From assembly GCF_021403115.1 (NCBI RefSeq), contig NZ_JAJSSH010000005.1, forward strand, positions 186,001 to 250,000: DNA of 64,000 bases, given 5' to 3'. How positions within the stretch are numbered: position 1 is the stretch's first letter; the number at the start of each line of letters is the position of its first letter. Positions 42,242 through 51,550 of the stretch are shown piece after piece. Below the pieces are notes generated by a model. It was not told where the DNA came from. It ran no database searches and worked only from the letters and a program-made list of their open reading frames with translations. The position numbers and the translations under genes were made by a program. The DNA comes from Sphingobium sufflavum. GTDB taxonomy: Bacteria > Pseudomonadota > Alphaproteobacteria > Sphingomonadales > Sphingomonadaceae.

Positions 42242-43255
42242 CTATTCAAAGGTCAGCACGATCTTCCCCAGATGCCGCCCCTGGGCCAGCTCCGCCAGCG
42301 CCTCCGGCAATTGCGCAAAGTCATGGCGCGCGGAGATATGCGGGCGCAGGCCGTGAAAGGCGACGGCGCGGTTGAGATTCTCATAATCCACCCGGCTGCC
42401 CACCTTGATCGGCGTGATGTCCACGCCCGACGCGAACAGGGCGGATGCGGCGTTGGGCCAGCCGCTCAGCAGGCCGATCAGCGCCAGCCGTCCGCCCACG
42501 CGCGTCGCCGCCAGCGAACGATCCACCGTCTCCGCCCCGCCAATGTCCAGCGTCAGGTCCGCGCCCACGCCGGCGGTCAGCTCCCGCACCCTCTCGTGCC
42601 AGTTCGGGGTGGCGCGATAGTCGATCACCGCGTCCGCACCCATCGCCCGCAATCGCTCGCACCGTTCCGGGCTGGAGGAGGCCATGATGACGCGCGCACC
42701 GAACAATTTCGCGAATTGCAGCGCGAACAGCGACACGCCGCCGCCGCCCTGCGTCAGCACGGTCATGCCGGGCAACAGCGGCCGCGCCTCCGTCAGCGCA
42801 TTCCAGGCCGTCACCCCCGCGCAGGGGAAACAGGCCGCCTCGGCGTAGCTCAGATGGTCGGGGATCGTCACCGCCTCTCCTTCCGGCACGACGATCTCGT
42901 CCTGCATCACGCCCGGCAGCATCAGGCTGCCCCGCCCCATGCCGCCCGCCGTCAAGGGGAACGGGCCGCCGATCCAGTCCGGGTTGAAGATCAGCGCGAC
43001 CCGGTCGCCCACCTGCACGCGGCTCACGCCGGGGCCGGTTTCCACCACCTCCCCCGCGCCGTCGGAACAGGGGATCAGGCCGTCGGGTCCGGGCGGGCCG
43101 AATTCGCCGCGCATCCACAGCAGGTCGCGATAGTTGAGGGAGGCCGCCCGCATCGCCACGCGCACCTGCCCCGCACCCGGCGGACCGGGCGCGGTTCTCT
43201 GCTCCAGCGCCAGCGACTCCATGCCGCCGGGGTGGCGCGAGATGAAAATCCGCAT
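42242..43255 (-). CDS. Zinc-independent alcohol dehydrogenase-like oxidoreductase (MDR)
   Basis: 337 residues. A GroES-like domain (MRAASLNYRDLLWMRGEFGPPGPDGLIPCSDGAGEVVETGPGVSRVQVGDRV) leads to a nucleotide domain with VLTQGGGGVSLFALQFAKLFGARVIMASSSPERCERLRAMGADAVIDY. The structural-zinc cysteines are missing, as in quinone reductase-like members. The start at 43255 has AAGGAG 10 bases upstream; the 180-residue longer frame runs through the divergent gene and is spurious. It is divergent from the sulfotransferase gene with 190 bp between. The substrate is unknown. Confidence 0.87.
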   Translation of the reverse strand: MRIFISRHPGGMESLALEQRTAPGPPGAGQVRVAMRAASLNYRDLLWMRGEFGPPGPDGLIPCSDGAGEVVETGPGVSRVQVGDRVALIFNPDWIGGPFPLTAGGMGRGSLMLPGVMQDEIVVPEGEAVTIPDHLSYAEAACFPCAGVTAWNALTEARPLLPGMTVLTQGGGGVSLFALQFAKLFGARVIMASSSPERCERLRAMGADAVIDYRATPNWHERVRELTAGVGADLTLDIGGAETVDRSLAATRVGGRLALIGLLSGWPNAASALFASGVDITPIKVGSRVDYENLNRAVAFHGLRPHISARHDFAQLPEALAELAQGRHLGKIVLTFE

Positions 43256-43445
43256 GAAGTGCTGACTCCTTGTCGTTGAAATTGCGGCACAAAAATCGGC
43301 CTGTTCAGATCGAATATCGGAAATCTTCGTTAAGCTGCCCGATATGGGGGATGAATCGAGCGACCCATGACCTGACAAATGCCCGCCGGTGCGGGATGTT
43401 GCATGTCCGCGAACAGGCGACAAGCCGGGCAGACGGGAGAGGTGC

Positions 43446-44681
43446 ATGCTGAGAGCGCGCGACATCATATCCGCGGCTGAGGCCAGGATTGGCATCAGCG
43501 ATCCCGAAACCCACCTGCACCCCGCGCTGGACGCGCTGGCCGCGTCGCTCAATGGCGACAATCGCCTGTCGGCGCAGGGCGAGGCGGCGGCGCACCGCAG
43601 CCTGCTGACCCGCACCATGGACCGGCTCGAAGGGCTGAAATGGGTCGACCGCTTCCCGGAGATCGCGCAGGAGCGGATCGAGGCGCCCCTCTTCCTGACC
43701 GGCCTGCCCCACTCCGGCACCGGCCTGCTGCACGAACTGGTCGGCCGCGATCCACGTTTCCGCACGCTGCGGACATGGGAGGCGCTGATGCCCAACCCGC
43801 CACCCGGCTATGACGCGGCGTCGGTGGCACGGCGGCGGGCGCAGGAGGAGGCGGTCCGCCGCCACCTCCCCCCGGCCGAGGCGGACGGGTTCGAGGCGCT
43901 CCACCTGATCGACGGGGCCGGGGCCGGGGCGGAGGAGTGCCATGCGATCCTGGAGCAGGGCTATGCCGCGGGCGGTTTCTTCCACCACTATGATACGCCC
44001 AGCCATTTCGACTATGTCACCAACCGCATGGCCATGACCGGGGCCTATCATGTCCACCGGCGGCAGTTGCAACTGTTGCAATGGCGGTCTGGCGCGCGGC
44101 GATGGGCGCTGGCTTATCCCGGCCACCTGCTGGCGATGGACGCGATACGGGCCGTCTATCCCGACGCCCGCTTCGCCATGACCCATCGCGACCCGGTGCA
44201 GATCGTGGCGTCCCTCGCCCGCATGACGATGGCGCTGCGCGCGACCCGCTATGATCCGCCCGCCGACGCGCATCGCGCGGGCAAACAGATGCTGGACTTC
44301 GTGCGGCGGCATGTCGACCGGATCATGGCCTTTTGCGCGGGGCCGAACGCCGACCGGGTGATCCATGTCGGCCATGATGCCCTCACCGCCGATCCGGTGC
44401 GCGAAGTGCGCGCCGTGCAGGACGCGCTGGGCATCGGCACCCGCGCCGCGGTGGAGGATGCGATCGGCGGATGGCGCCGCCCCCCTCCACCGGGCCGGGA
44501 GAAGCAGGATCGGGACAGGCAGGATCGGGACAGGCAGGATCGGGACAGGGCGCACGATCCTGCGCTGGAGCCGTTCGGCATCGAACCGGACGCGGCGGCG
44601 GAACTGTTCGCCGACTATCGCCATCGCTTCACCATCCCGCGCGAGCAGGAGGCGCTGCCCCCCCTGCGCGAAACGGCCTGA
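43446..44681 (+). CDS. Sulfotransferase family protein
   Basis: 411 residues. The PAPS 5'-phosphosulfate loop LFLTGLPHSGTGLLHELVGRD (about 76-96) and the 3'-phosphate motif FAMTHRDPVQIVASLARM (about 241) are clear. Between them is an all-helical substrate region with EECHAILEQGY, as in the large sulfotransferase_3-type enzymes found near bacterial CoA and sterol catabolism genes. A KQDRDRQDRDRQDRDR insert near residues 354-369 is encoded by three 15 bp tandem repeats. The ATG at 43446 follows GGGAGAGG. The acceptor is unknown, and some family members have lost sulfonation activity. Confidence 0.85.
   Translation: MLRARDIISAAEARIGISDPETHLHPALDALAASLNGDNRLSAQGEAAAHRSLLTRTMDRLEGLKWVDRFPEIAQERIEAPLFLTGLPHSGTGLLHELVGRDPRFRTLRTWEALMPNPPPGYDAASVARRRAQEEAVRRHLPPAEADGFEALHLIDGAGAGAEECHAILEQGYAAGGFFHHYDTPSHFDYVTNRMAMTGAYHVHRRQLQLLQWRSGARRWALAYPGHLLAMDAIRAVYPDARFAMTHRDPVQIVASLARMTMALRATRYDPPADAHRAGKQMLDFVRRHVDRIMAFCAGPNADRVIHVGHDALTADPVREVRAVQDALGIGTRAAVEDAIGGWRRPPPPGREKQDRDRQDRDRQDRDRAHDPALEPFGIEPDAAAELFADYRHRFTIPREQEALPPLRETA
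44504..44548 (+). repeat. 15 bp tandem repeat, three units, inside the sulfotransferase gene
   Basis: GCAGGATCGGGACAG occurs three times without a break and encodes (K/R)QDRD units. Being in frame, it can expand or contract without breaking the gene; it probably sits in a surface loop. Confidence 0.9.
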
Positions 44682-44867
44682 TCCACCCCATTCTGTCCCG
44701 CCCGGCGTGGAACGGACCGGATTTTTTTCCCGACAGGCCCCATGATTTCGCCATGGCGATGGCGTCCGCCCGCACGACGCCCGCCATGACGCGGGGCCGG
44801 TTTCGCGCTAGAAGCCGGCATGGACAATCGCCGACCGGACAGGTTGCGGAACGAGGGGTGCGTGAGG

Positions 44868-45671
44868 ATGAGCGAACAGGGTCTTCTGGATCTGGGCGGG
44901 CAGAATGCCTTTGTGACCGGCGCGGGACAGGGCGCGGGCCGGGGCATCGCCCTGATGCTGGCGCGCCACGGCGCGGGCGGCGTCGCGGTCAACGACTATG
45001 TGCTGGACCGGGCGGAGGCGGTCGCGGCGGAAATCACCGCCCTGGGCGTAAAGGCGGTGCCGGTGCAGGCCGACGTCGGCGACCATGCATCGGTGCAGGC
45101 CGCCTTTGACCGGGCGACCGACGCGCTGGGACCGATCACGCTGCTGGTCAACAATGCGGGCAACGCCGGGCCGGACGCGCAGATGCGCCATTCGCCGCTG
45201 TTCTGGGAGACGCAGCCGGACGAGTGGAGCCGCTATTTCCGCACCAACCTCGATGGCGTGATGAACTGCTGCCATGTCGCCATCCCGGCGATGGTCGCGC
45301 AGAAGCGCGGTCGCATCGTCACCATCACCTCCGACAGCGGGCGCGTGGGCGAGGCGCGGCTGGCGGCCTATGCAGCGGCAAAGGCAGGCGCGGCGGGCTT
45401 CGTGCGCTCCATCGCCAAGGAAGCGGCGCGCTTCGGCATCACCTGCAACGCCATTTCCCTCTCCACGCTGGAACCGCCGATGGAGCCGGAGCAGCTGGAG
45501 GCTTTCCTGGCGAGCGACCGGACGAAGGCGCAACTCGCCAACTACACCATCCGCCGTTTCGGCAAGCCGGACGATGTGGCGGCCATGGCGCTGTTCCTGT
45601 GCTCCGACGCCTCCTCCTGGATCACCGGGCAGACCTATCCGGTCAACGGCGGCTACAGCTTCGCGGTATAA
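44868..45671 (+). CDS. Short-chain dehydrogenase/reductase
   Basis: 267 residues. FVTGAGQGAGRGIALMLARHGAGGVAVNDY (about 14-43) is an SDR Rossmann fold with an Asp acceptor suggesting NAD(H). VNNAGNAG, ITSDSG and Y-AAA-K (about 170) form the active site, and QTYPVNGGYSFAV is the C-terminus. The ATG at 44868 has GAGG upstream; the frame upstream to 44820 lacks a site. It is downstream of the sulfotransferase on the same strand, with a 186 bp gap. Confidence 0.88.
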   Translation: MSEQGLLDLGGQNAFVTGAGQGAGRGIALMLARHGAGGVAVNDYVLDRAEAVAAEITALGVKAVPVQADVGDHASVQAAFDRATDALGPITLLVNNAGNAGPDAQMRHSPLFWETQPDEWSRYFRTNLDGVMNCCHVAIPAMVAQKRGRIVTITSDSGRVGEARLAAYAAAKAGAAGFVRSIAKEAARFGITCNAISLSTLEPPMEPEQLEAFLASDRTKAQLANYTIRRFGKPDDVAAMALFLCSDASSWITGQTYPVNGGYSFAV

Positions 45672-46284
45672 GCGGGGCGGTATAAGCGGGATGGCGCGGC
45701 GGCGGGCCGTCCCTGTAGCCGCCGTCCCTGACCGGATGGGGCGGCCTGATGGGGCGGGTGGTGATTGTGCGGCACAGGGCAGGGACTTCCCGTCCCCTGC
45801 TCAGCGGTCAACGGCCGTAACCTCGCGCTACGGAGGGAAGAATTCACCGCGTCGCATGTGCTGCGCCGCACGATATAGCGGTGCGATCTGGAGCACAAGG
45901 ACAGCGACCCCTGCCGCCCGTTCCAGACGGGGCGAGTCGCAAGGCCCGGGCGCGCGCTCTACACGCCGGAAGGCAGGAAGAAGCGGTGCGCCCTGCCCGA
46001 ACGCACGGCAAAACCCGGCAACGGCCCGCTGCGCCGCTGTTCTGTCGCCCGGCAGGCAATGCCGAAGAAAGACTGCGTCCACCTTTTAAAGCGTGACGAC
46101 CGCAGATTCGCCCACCTCGTCCCTGCGCTCGCAGGGACGATTCAAGGAAAAGTCATCACGCTTTAACGATGGTCATCCCGGACCTGATCCGGGGTTCCGC
46201 TGCCTGACGTCACACAGACACCGCACAAAAGCGTTATCCCGGATCAGGTCCGGGGTAACGGGTGGAGAGTAACTACGCCTCCCC
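45672..46284. repeat. Gene-free region rich in intergenic repeats
   Basis: Convergent intergenic stretch of 613 bases. AAAGCGTGACGA (from 46088) and TCATCACGCTTT (to 46163) form an inverted pair whose right arm matches the element at 7242-7265. Two CCCGGA-N5-TCCGGG hairpins lie at about 46172-46192 and 46237-46256 in opposite orientation. The first 400 bases show no gene or recognisable repeat. Confidence 0.6.
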
Positions 46285-47793
46285 CTATTCCGCGCCCTCT
46301 TCCTCAAACATCGCCTTCAACGCGGGTCGGTCGATCTTGGCCGACCGGTTCTTGGGAATATCGTCCACGAACCGCCACACCGTCGGGATATGGGTGGACG
46401 GCAGATGCTCGCGCAGATGCGCCTCCAGTTCCGCAATCTCCGGCACCGGCACGCCGGGCTTGAGCTGGATGGCGGCGGCGGGCACCTCGCTCAGGCGGCG
46501 GTCCTTCTTGGCCGTCACCGCCGCGACCGCGATGGCGGGGTGCAGGCGCAGCGCCCGCTCGATGCTTTCCGGCAGCACCTTGAAACCCCCGCGCATGATC
46601 GCGCCATCGGCCCGGCCCCGGTGCCACATGAATCCGTCCGCGTCGAATATCGCCACGTCCGACGTGCGAATCCAGTCCGGCCCGATCCGCTTCGACACGA
46701 CCTCCACGATGCCCTCTTCCCCGGCGGGCTTCTCCACGCCGGTGTCGGGATCGACCACCCGCACCTGCATCCCCGGCATCACCTTGCCGACGCTGCCCAG
46801 TTTCTGCTGACCCCATTGTTTCACCAGGTCCAGCGTCATGCCGACCACCGGCCCGCCGAACTCCGTCGCGCCATAGGACAGGATGATGGGGATGCCATAA
46901 CGATCCTCGAACGCCCGCTGCACCGTCGGGTCGAGCGGCGCGGCACCGGTACCGACCATCTGGATGCTGGCCAGGTCTTCCTTCGGGTAATTTTTGTCCA
47001 GCACCATCTGCACGCCCGCGGGCGGCAGGCCGCCCTGCACCGGCCGGTATCGCACCACCCAGTCATGCCAGGCGTCGATGGTGAAGCGGTCGACCAGCAC
47101 CATCGGAATCCCCCGCACCATCGTCGGCAGCGTCGAATAGACGCCGGAGATATTGCCCAGCGGGAAGGACGCCAGGAACGGCGTGGTGGACGGCGACGTC
47201 TGCTGGCTCAGCATCCCCGGCTTGATATGATGTTCGAAGAACATGCTGTGCGGGAAGGGGCATTGCTTGGGCGGGCCGGTGGTCCCGCTGGTCAATATCT
47301 GGATCTGCGGCTCGGCGGGGGCGTCGGGATCGGGTTCGCATGTCGCCCGGTCGAGGCCGGGGGCGGCCTGCACCGTCATCTCGTCGATGATGATGACCGC
47401 GATGCCCTTGGCCCGGCACAGCGCCTCCACCTCGCCGCCCACTTCGCTTGCCGCGCCCACGATGACGGAGGGGCGCAGCTTCTCGATATTGCCCGCGATG
47501 GCGGCGGGTTTCTGAAAGGCGTAGATCATCTGCACCGTGCGCCCCTGCGCCAGCAGGCCCAGCAGGGCGGCGACGGCGGACGGGCGGTTGCGCGGGATCA
47601 GGGCGACGGCCTGCTCCTGCGCCGCGCCGCTCGCCTGCACGGCGGCCGCGACCTGATCCGCGACGGCGCGGATTTCGCCCCAGTCGTACCAGCGCCCCTC
47701 ATATTCGATGGCGCGAATGGTGGGGTCGCGGTCCAGCGCCCCACGGATCGCCTGTTGCAGACTCTGCGCCTCTGCCAGAATATCCGTGGTCAT
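46285..47793 (-). CDS. AMP-dependent synthetase/CoA ligase
   Basis: 502 residues. The ANL motifs are IQILTSGTTGPPKQCPFPHS (about 168-187), SYGATEFGGP (about 305), RTSDVAIFDADGFMWHRGRADG (about 385-406) and PKNRSAKIDRPAL with the catalytic Lys. It activates an unidentified carboxylic acid. The loop GTTGPPKQC lacks the usual K-G-V end, a minor variation. AAGGTGAG precedes the ATG. It is on the minus strand 117 bp after the SnoaL-like gene, in a presumed operon SDR / SnoaL / ligase. Confidence 0.9.
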   Translation of the reverse strand: MTTDILAEAQSLQQAIRGALDRDPTIRAIEYEGRWYDWGEIRAVADQVAAAVQASGAAQEQAVALIPRNRPSAVAALLGLLAQGRTVQMIYAFQKPAAIAGNIEKLRPSVIVGAASEVGGEVEALCRAKGIAVIIIDEMTVQAAPGLDRATCEPDPDAPAEPQIQILTSGTTGPPKQCPFPHSMFFEHHIKPGMLSQQTSPSTTPFLASFPLGNISGVYSTLPTMVRGIPMVLVDRFTIDAWHDWVVRYRPVQGGLPPAGVQMVLDKNYPKEDLASIQMVGTGAAPLDPTVQRAFEDRYGIPIILSYGATEFGGPVVGMTLDLVKQWGQQKLGSVGKVMPGMQVRVVDPDTGVEKPAGEEGIVEVVSKRIGPDWIRTSDVAIFDADGFMWHRGRADGAIMRGGFKVLPESIERALRLHPAIAVAAVTAKKDRRLSEVPAAAIQLKPGVPVPEIAELEAHLREHLPSTHIPTVWRFVDDIPKNRSAKIDRPALKAMFEEEGAE

Positions 47794-47910
47794 CGCTCAC
47801 CTTCGCTTTATGTTCGACATTTCGAACTATTATTCATCAGTTCGCTCGCACCTTAACCGCCTTTGCCGCGCTCAGGCAATGGCTTTTGGTTGGTCATGTC
47901 CAAAATCCGG

Positions 47911-48438
47911 TCAGGCTCGCGCGCCCGGCCGGAACAGGCGCGACACCAGCGTGGCATAGCTGGGGTCGGCCGCCGCCTCGATCGCGTCGGCATGGGGGAC
48001 ATGGGGCCGCTGCGTCCGCATGTCATAGCTGACAACCCGCTTGGCGAAACGCCAGCGCCCGTCCGCTTCCCGCCGATAATGGTCGATGTAGCGGCAGCAC
48101 ATCGTGTCCTCGATCCAGCCGCCCTTGCCGTCCGGGATGACATGATATGCGATGGCGTAGATCTCGCCCTCCCCCACATCGCCATCGACGGAAATCAGAT
48201 GGTTGCAGATATGATGCCCGCTGTAGCGCATATGGGGAAAGGCGCGTTCAAGGAAATCGACATAGCCTTCCGCCCCACCGTCATAGCTGTCGCCATGCGT
48301 GTCCGTCGCATCGGCGGTGTAGAGCGTGCGCAGCAGCGCCCCGTCCTTGCGATCCACGCCCCGCGAATAGAGCAGCCCCAGTTCGCGGATCGCGTCCTTG
48401 GCCACCAATATGTCGATCGCATCCTGTCCCGTCGCCAT
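47911..48438 (-). CDS. SnoaL-like / NTF2-fold polyketide cyclase-dehydratase family protein
   Basis: 175 residues. The fold starts with an N-terminal helix (DILVAKDAIRELGLLYSRGVDRKDGALLRTLYTADATDTHG), and the curved sheet has H-x-I-C-N-H-L-I-S-V-D-G-D and RYIDHYRREADGRWRFAKRVVSYD. Small SnoaL_4 proteins catalyse dehydration, isomerisation or ring chemistry, or bind hydrophobic ligands; His and Asp in the pocket are kept. GGAGAAG precedes the ATG. The SDR stop is 18 bp upstream, so both are in one operon. Confidence 0.85.
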   Translation of the reverse strand: MATGQDAIDILVAKDAIRELGLLYSRGVDRKDGALLRTLYTADATDTHGDSYDGGAEGYVDFLERAFPHMRYSGHHICNHLISVDGDVGEGEIYAIAYHVIPDGKGGWIEDTMCCRYIDHYRREADGRWRFAKRVVSYDMRTQRPHVPHADAIEAAADPSYATLVSRLFRPGARA

Positions 48439-48456
48439 GTCCGTCTTCTCCTGTCG

Positions 48457-49215
48457 TCAGTCCGCCGTGATACCCTTGTCGACATTGATGCAGGCGCCAT
48501 GGAAGGCGCGCGCCGCATCGGTCGCCAGAAAGGCGACGACATCCGCCACCTCGTCGATCTCCACCAGTCCCCGCAGCGGCCCGATCCGCTGGAGCAGCGA
48601 GCGGTCGCCATCCTCCAGCAGCCGGATATTACCCGCCAGTACGGTCATCATCCCGCCGGGGGCCACCGCGTTGATGCGGATGGGCTGGTGCATATATTCC
48701 ATCGCCAGCGCCTTGGTCATATGGGTCAGCCCCGCCTTGGTCGCGCAATAGGCGGCGAAATAAGCCTGGCCGCGATAGGCGGCGCAGGACGTCACGTTGA
48801 CGATCGCGCCCTTCGCCTCCAGCAGGTGCGGGATCGCCGCCTGCGCCAGAAAGAAGGGCGCGCTGAGGTTGATCGCGATGGTCCGGTTATAGGCGTCCAC
48901 GCTCATCTGCGGCGTATGCGCGGGGATCATCACCCCCGCCACATTGCACAGCGCATCGAGCCGCCCAAACGCCGCGACCGCGCCCGCCACCGCACCGGTG
49001 CAGGCGTCATGCTGCGACAGGTCGGCGACATGGACCAACGCCCCCGCCCCTTCATCGCGGATCGCCTGCGCCGCCTCGTCCAGATTCGCCTGGTCGATAT
49101 CGACCAGGCACAGCGCCGCGCCCGCACGGGCCAGACGGATCGCCGTCGCCCTGCCCAGCCCGGCGGCGGCCCCCGTCACCAGCGCCACCCTGCCCGTCAT
49201 ATCGCCTGCCTGCAT
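48457..49215 (-). CDS. Short-chain dehydrogenase/reductase
   Basis: 252 residues. ALVTGAAAGLGRATAIRLARAGAALCLVDID (about 11-41; Asp after the second strand favours NAD), CNVAGV, VTSCA, and Y-CAT-K (about 156) are present; CINVDKGITAD is the end. The ATG at 49215 has GAGGAT 9 bases upstream; the alternatives are 49224 and 49200. It is first in a minus-strand operon with a SnoaL-like protein and a CoA ligase, and its promoter lies in 49216-49310. Confidence 0.88.
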   Translation of the reverse strand: MQAGDMTGRVALVTGAAAGLGRATAIRLARAGAALCLVDIDQANLDEAAQAIRDEGAGALVHVADLSQHDACTGAVAGAVAAFGRLDALCNVAGVMIPAHTPQMSVDAYNRTIAINLSAPFFLAQAAIPHLLEAKGAIVNVTSCAAYRGQAYFAAYCATKAGLTHMTKALAMEYMHQPIRINAVAPGGMMTVLAGNIRLLEDGDRSLLQRIGPLRGLVEIDEVADVVAFLATDAARAFHGACINVDKGITAD

Positions 49216-49311
49216 GGCGCGCATCCTCCCCGAAATCCGCCCGTCATGCCGGTGCGCTATGGGTCGGGGGATGGTCGAACCCGGCCCCGGCTGTCAAACA
49301 AATCCTCTTTT

Positions 49312-49336
49312 TGCGCCTGCGGTCATCGCAGGTGCG
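49312..49336. terminator. Hairpin between the SDR promoter and tRNA-Leu
   Basis: TGCGCCTGCG-GTCAT-CGCAGGTGCG forms a 10 bp stem with two G-T pairs. It lies between two promoters pointing away from each other and may insulate them. No strong T-run follows. Confidence 0.35.
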
Positions 49337-49344
49337 TTTGCCTG

Positions 49345-49373
49345 TTGCGTACCCAAAAACCCTCTGCTAATGG
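49345..49373 (+). promoter_or_regulatory. Candidate promoter of tRNA-Leu
   Basis: TTGCGT (49345-49350), a 17 bp spacer and TAATGG (49368-49373) lie 46 bp before the tRNA. The match is weak but correctly placed. Confidence 0.35.
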
Positions 49374-49418
49374 CGGCGGCCTACCAGGGGCCCCAGGGTC
49401 CAAAGCAGCTTATGATGT

Positions 49419-49505
49419 GCGGTCGTGGCGGAACTGGTAGACGCGCAACGTTGAGGTCGTTGTGGCCGAAAGGCCGTGGAAGTTCGAGTCTTCTCGACCG
49501 CACCA
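49419..49505 (+). tRNA. tRNA-Leu (anticodon GAG)
   Basis: An 87-base cloverleaf with acceptor GCGGTCG/CGACCGC, anticodon arm CAACG-TTGAGGT-CGTTG (anticodon GAG, reading CTC/CTT), the long variable arm TGGCCGAAAGGCCG typical of class II tRNAs, T-arm AGTTCGAGTCTTCT and an encoded CCA end. It marks the junction between the GC-rich catabolic region and the right-hand part of the window, which has mobile-element remains and a different base composition. Confidence 0.97.
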
Positions 49506-49738
49506 TACAGTCCTGAATAATTTCCCCTCAAGGGGGCCAGGTCGGATTGGCGCCAGGAATGGCGCAGTTCCGGGCCATGTCGGCTGCTTCGATTTCAGGG
49601 CTGCGGTGAGAGACCAGCCAATCCCGCGTAACATATCGGCGCAATTCGCCAACCGTCTCAGGCGCCAAAATTCTGACTGCAGGGGATTTGCTCTGCCCCC
49701 GCTAAGTGGCCCAGAAACTATGATAGTCTGGACGTCAA

Positions 49739-50830
49739 ATGCCATTCAAGAAGCACAAGCCGGAATAAATTATCGGCAAACTGCGTGAAGTTGAGATCGT
49801 GCTGGCGCAGGGGGCCAGCACTGCCGAGGCGTGCCGCTGGATTTCGATCAGCGAGCAGACCTATTACCGCTGGGGCAAGGCATATGGCTGTCTGAAGACC
49901 GATCAGGCGCGGCGAATGAAATGTCTGGGGAAGGAGAACCAGCGACTTCGTCGGGCGATCTCCGATCTCACGTTGAACAAGCTGATATTGCAGGAAAATG
50001 CATGGGGAAACTTCTGAGCCCTGCGCGGCGGCAATGCTGTATCGATCATGTGTGTCGGGAGCTTCCAGTGCCCGAGCGACGGGTCTGCCGGGTGCTGGGC
50101 CAGCATCGATCGACGCAGCGCAAGGTCCCGCACGGGGCAGATGACGAGCGGGCGCTAACCGAGGACATCATTGCATTGGCGAAGCAATATGGTCGTTACG
50201 GCTATCGCCGGGTGACGGCATTGCTGTGCCATGCGGGATGGACGGTGAATCGTAAGCGGGTCGAGCGTATCTCGCGGCGCGAGAGGCTGCAGGTCCCGCA
50301 ACATCAGCCAAAACGCAGACGCCTATGACTCAATGACGGATCGTGCATCCGACTGCGCCCCGAATATCCGGGGCATGTATGGGCTTACGACTTCGTCGAA
50401 GGTCGCACGCATGACGGCCGCAAGTTCCGCATCCTAACGATCATCGACGAGGCCAGCCGGGAGTGTTTGGCGTTGATCGTTGCTCGCCAGTTCAAGCATG
50501 AAGATGTGCTGGCGGCCTTGGCGGACCTGTTCGTCACGCGTGGTCCACCTGCACATATACGGTCTGACAATAGCGCGGAGTTCATCGTCCATGCTGTCCA
50601 GAAATGGCTCGGCTGGATTGACGTGAAGACGCTCTACATCGCACCGGGATCACCATGGGAGAATGGCTATAAACGAGAGCTTCAACGGGTCGCTGCACGA
50701 CGAACTGCTAAATGGCGAGATCTTCTACAGCCTTGCCGAGGCCAAAGTGCTGATCGAAGCGTGACGGCGACATTACAACACCGTCCGTCCGCATAGCAGC
50801 CTGGGCTATCGACCACCCGCCCCGGGAAAC
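49739..50830 (+). mobile_element. Decayed IS3-family insertion sequence (IS407-like OrfA/OrfB)
   Basis: The OrfA frame begins MPFKKHKPE (49740) and is cut by TAA at its tenth codon, then continues II-GKLREVEIVLAQGASTAEACRWISISEQTYYRW to a stop at 50017. OrfB follows in the classical overlap (RELPVPERRVCRVLGQHRSTQRK ... YGYRRVTALL). It has a TGG-to-TGA stop at 50326, then NDGSCIRLRPEYPGHVWAYDFVEGRTHDG, RSDN and PGSPWENGY, where a one-base insertion at about 50669 breaks the frame before the last catalytic Glu. A further TGA sits at 50761. At least four lesions make it inactive. Terminal repeats were not identified with confidence, so the ends are approximate. Confidence 0.9.
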
Positions 50831-50837
50831 GGCTTTC

Positions 50838-50892
50838 CCGCCATATCCGGCCTCCGGTTCCGCTTCGCTCCACCTCCACCCGGATATGGCGG
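50838..50892. repeat. 13 bp perfect inverted repeat behind the IS remnant
   Basis: CCGCCATATCCGG (50838-50850) and CCGGATATGGCGG (50880-50892) enclose 29 bases. It stands where the IS right end should be and could be a hairpin terminator, a recombination site or part of the element. Confidence 0.5.
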
Positions 50893-51550
50893 AGGCGAGC
50901 ATAATCCACTAACAATCAACACCGTTCACTCGGCAGGTCAGGTCCAATTGCCGCCTCATAGGTGTCATATCAACATACACTGCTGCACGCCCATCAGATG
51001 GACCATCGATTATCAAACGACGGCTTACGACGTTAGCGGGCATTCGCCCCATTGTGTAGGAACGACCTAATGTTGGTCGCGTGCAGCCCGAAGCCGAACG
51101 CCGCATCGTGGGACTTAGCAGCCGTTCCGAGCGCGACCGGGAATGACAGACTTCGCCGAAACCTGTCATTAGTGGATCCGCAACGACCCGAGGTCTTGCC
51201 GCGTTCGGTCAATCCCGGCGCTACAACCAACACGTCATGTGCGGAACCATGCTGCACCTGAGCAGCACGCCGGCGGATATGGCCGAGACCCGCGTTTATT
51301 TTCCAGATCAGGAAGCCTAAATCGGCATTGAAAATCTCAAATGCCTCGGCCAGCAATATCGAGAAAATCTGCGATGAGATGGACTGACAGCACGGCCTTT
51401 GCCCGAAAAACACGGCAATCATACGCAAATACTATGCGTTTCCTATTTCCTGTCTCTCGAATTCAAATGCGGCTCTGGCCTAATTGAAACGCGGCAGACG
51501 AATCGGTGCCGCATCTCCTGCGGCCCCCGACGCCGTGCAGGAGACATATC
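50893..51550. other. Gene-free region upstream of the kdp operon
   Basis: About 660 bases with lower GC and no convincing gene. Nothing in the open frames matches known proteins. Just before the first kdp-linked peptide, GCCGC-N7-GCGGC (about 51509-51525) forms a small leader hairpin. The kdp promoter and KdpE site must lie between about 51380 and 51530, but I could not define them. Confidence 0.45.

Noticed and set aside
49410..49745. 111-residue minus-strand frame with GREDSNFHGLSATTTSTLRV
   Set aside because: This is the well-known artefact of translating the complement of a tRNA-Leu gene; the tRNA is certain.
50838..50892. Integron attC site
   Set aside because: The perfect symmetry and the lack of the R-site (GTTRRRY) make an attC recombination site unlikely; kept only as an inverted repeat.
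50909..51169. 86-residue minus-strand frame between the IS remnant and kdp
   Set aside because: No ribosome site, no domain and biased composition; not supported as a gene.
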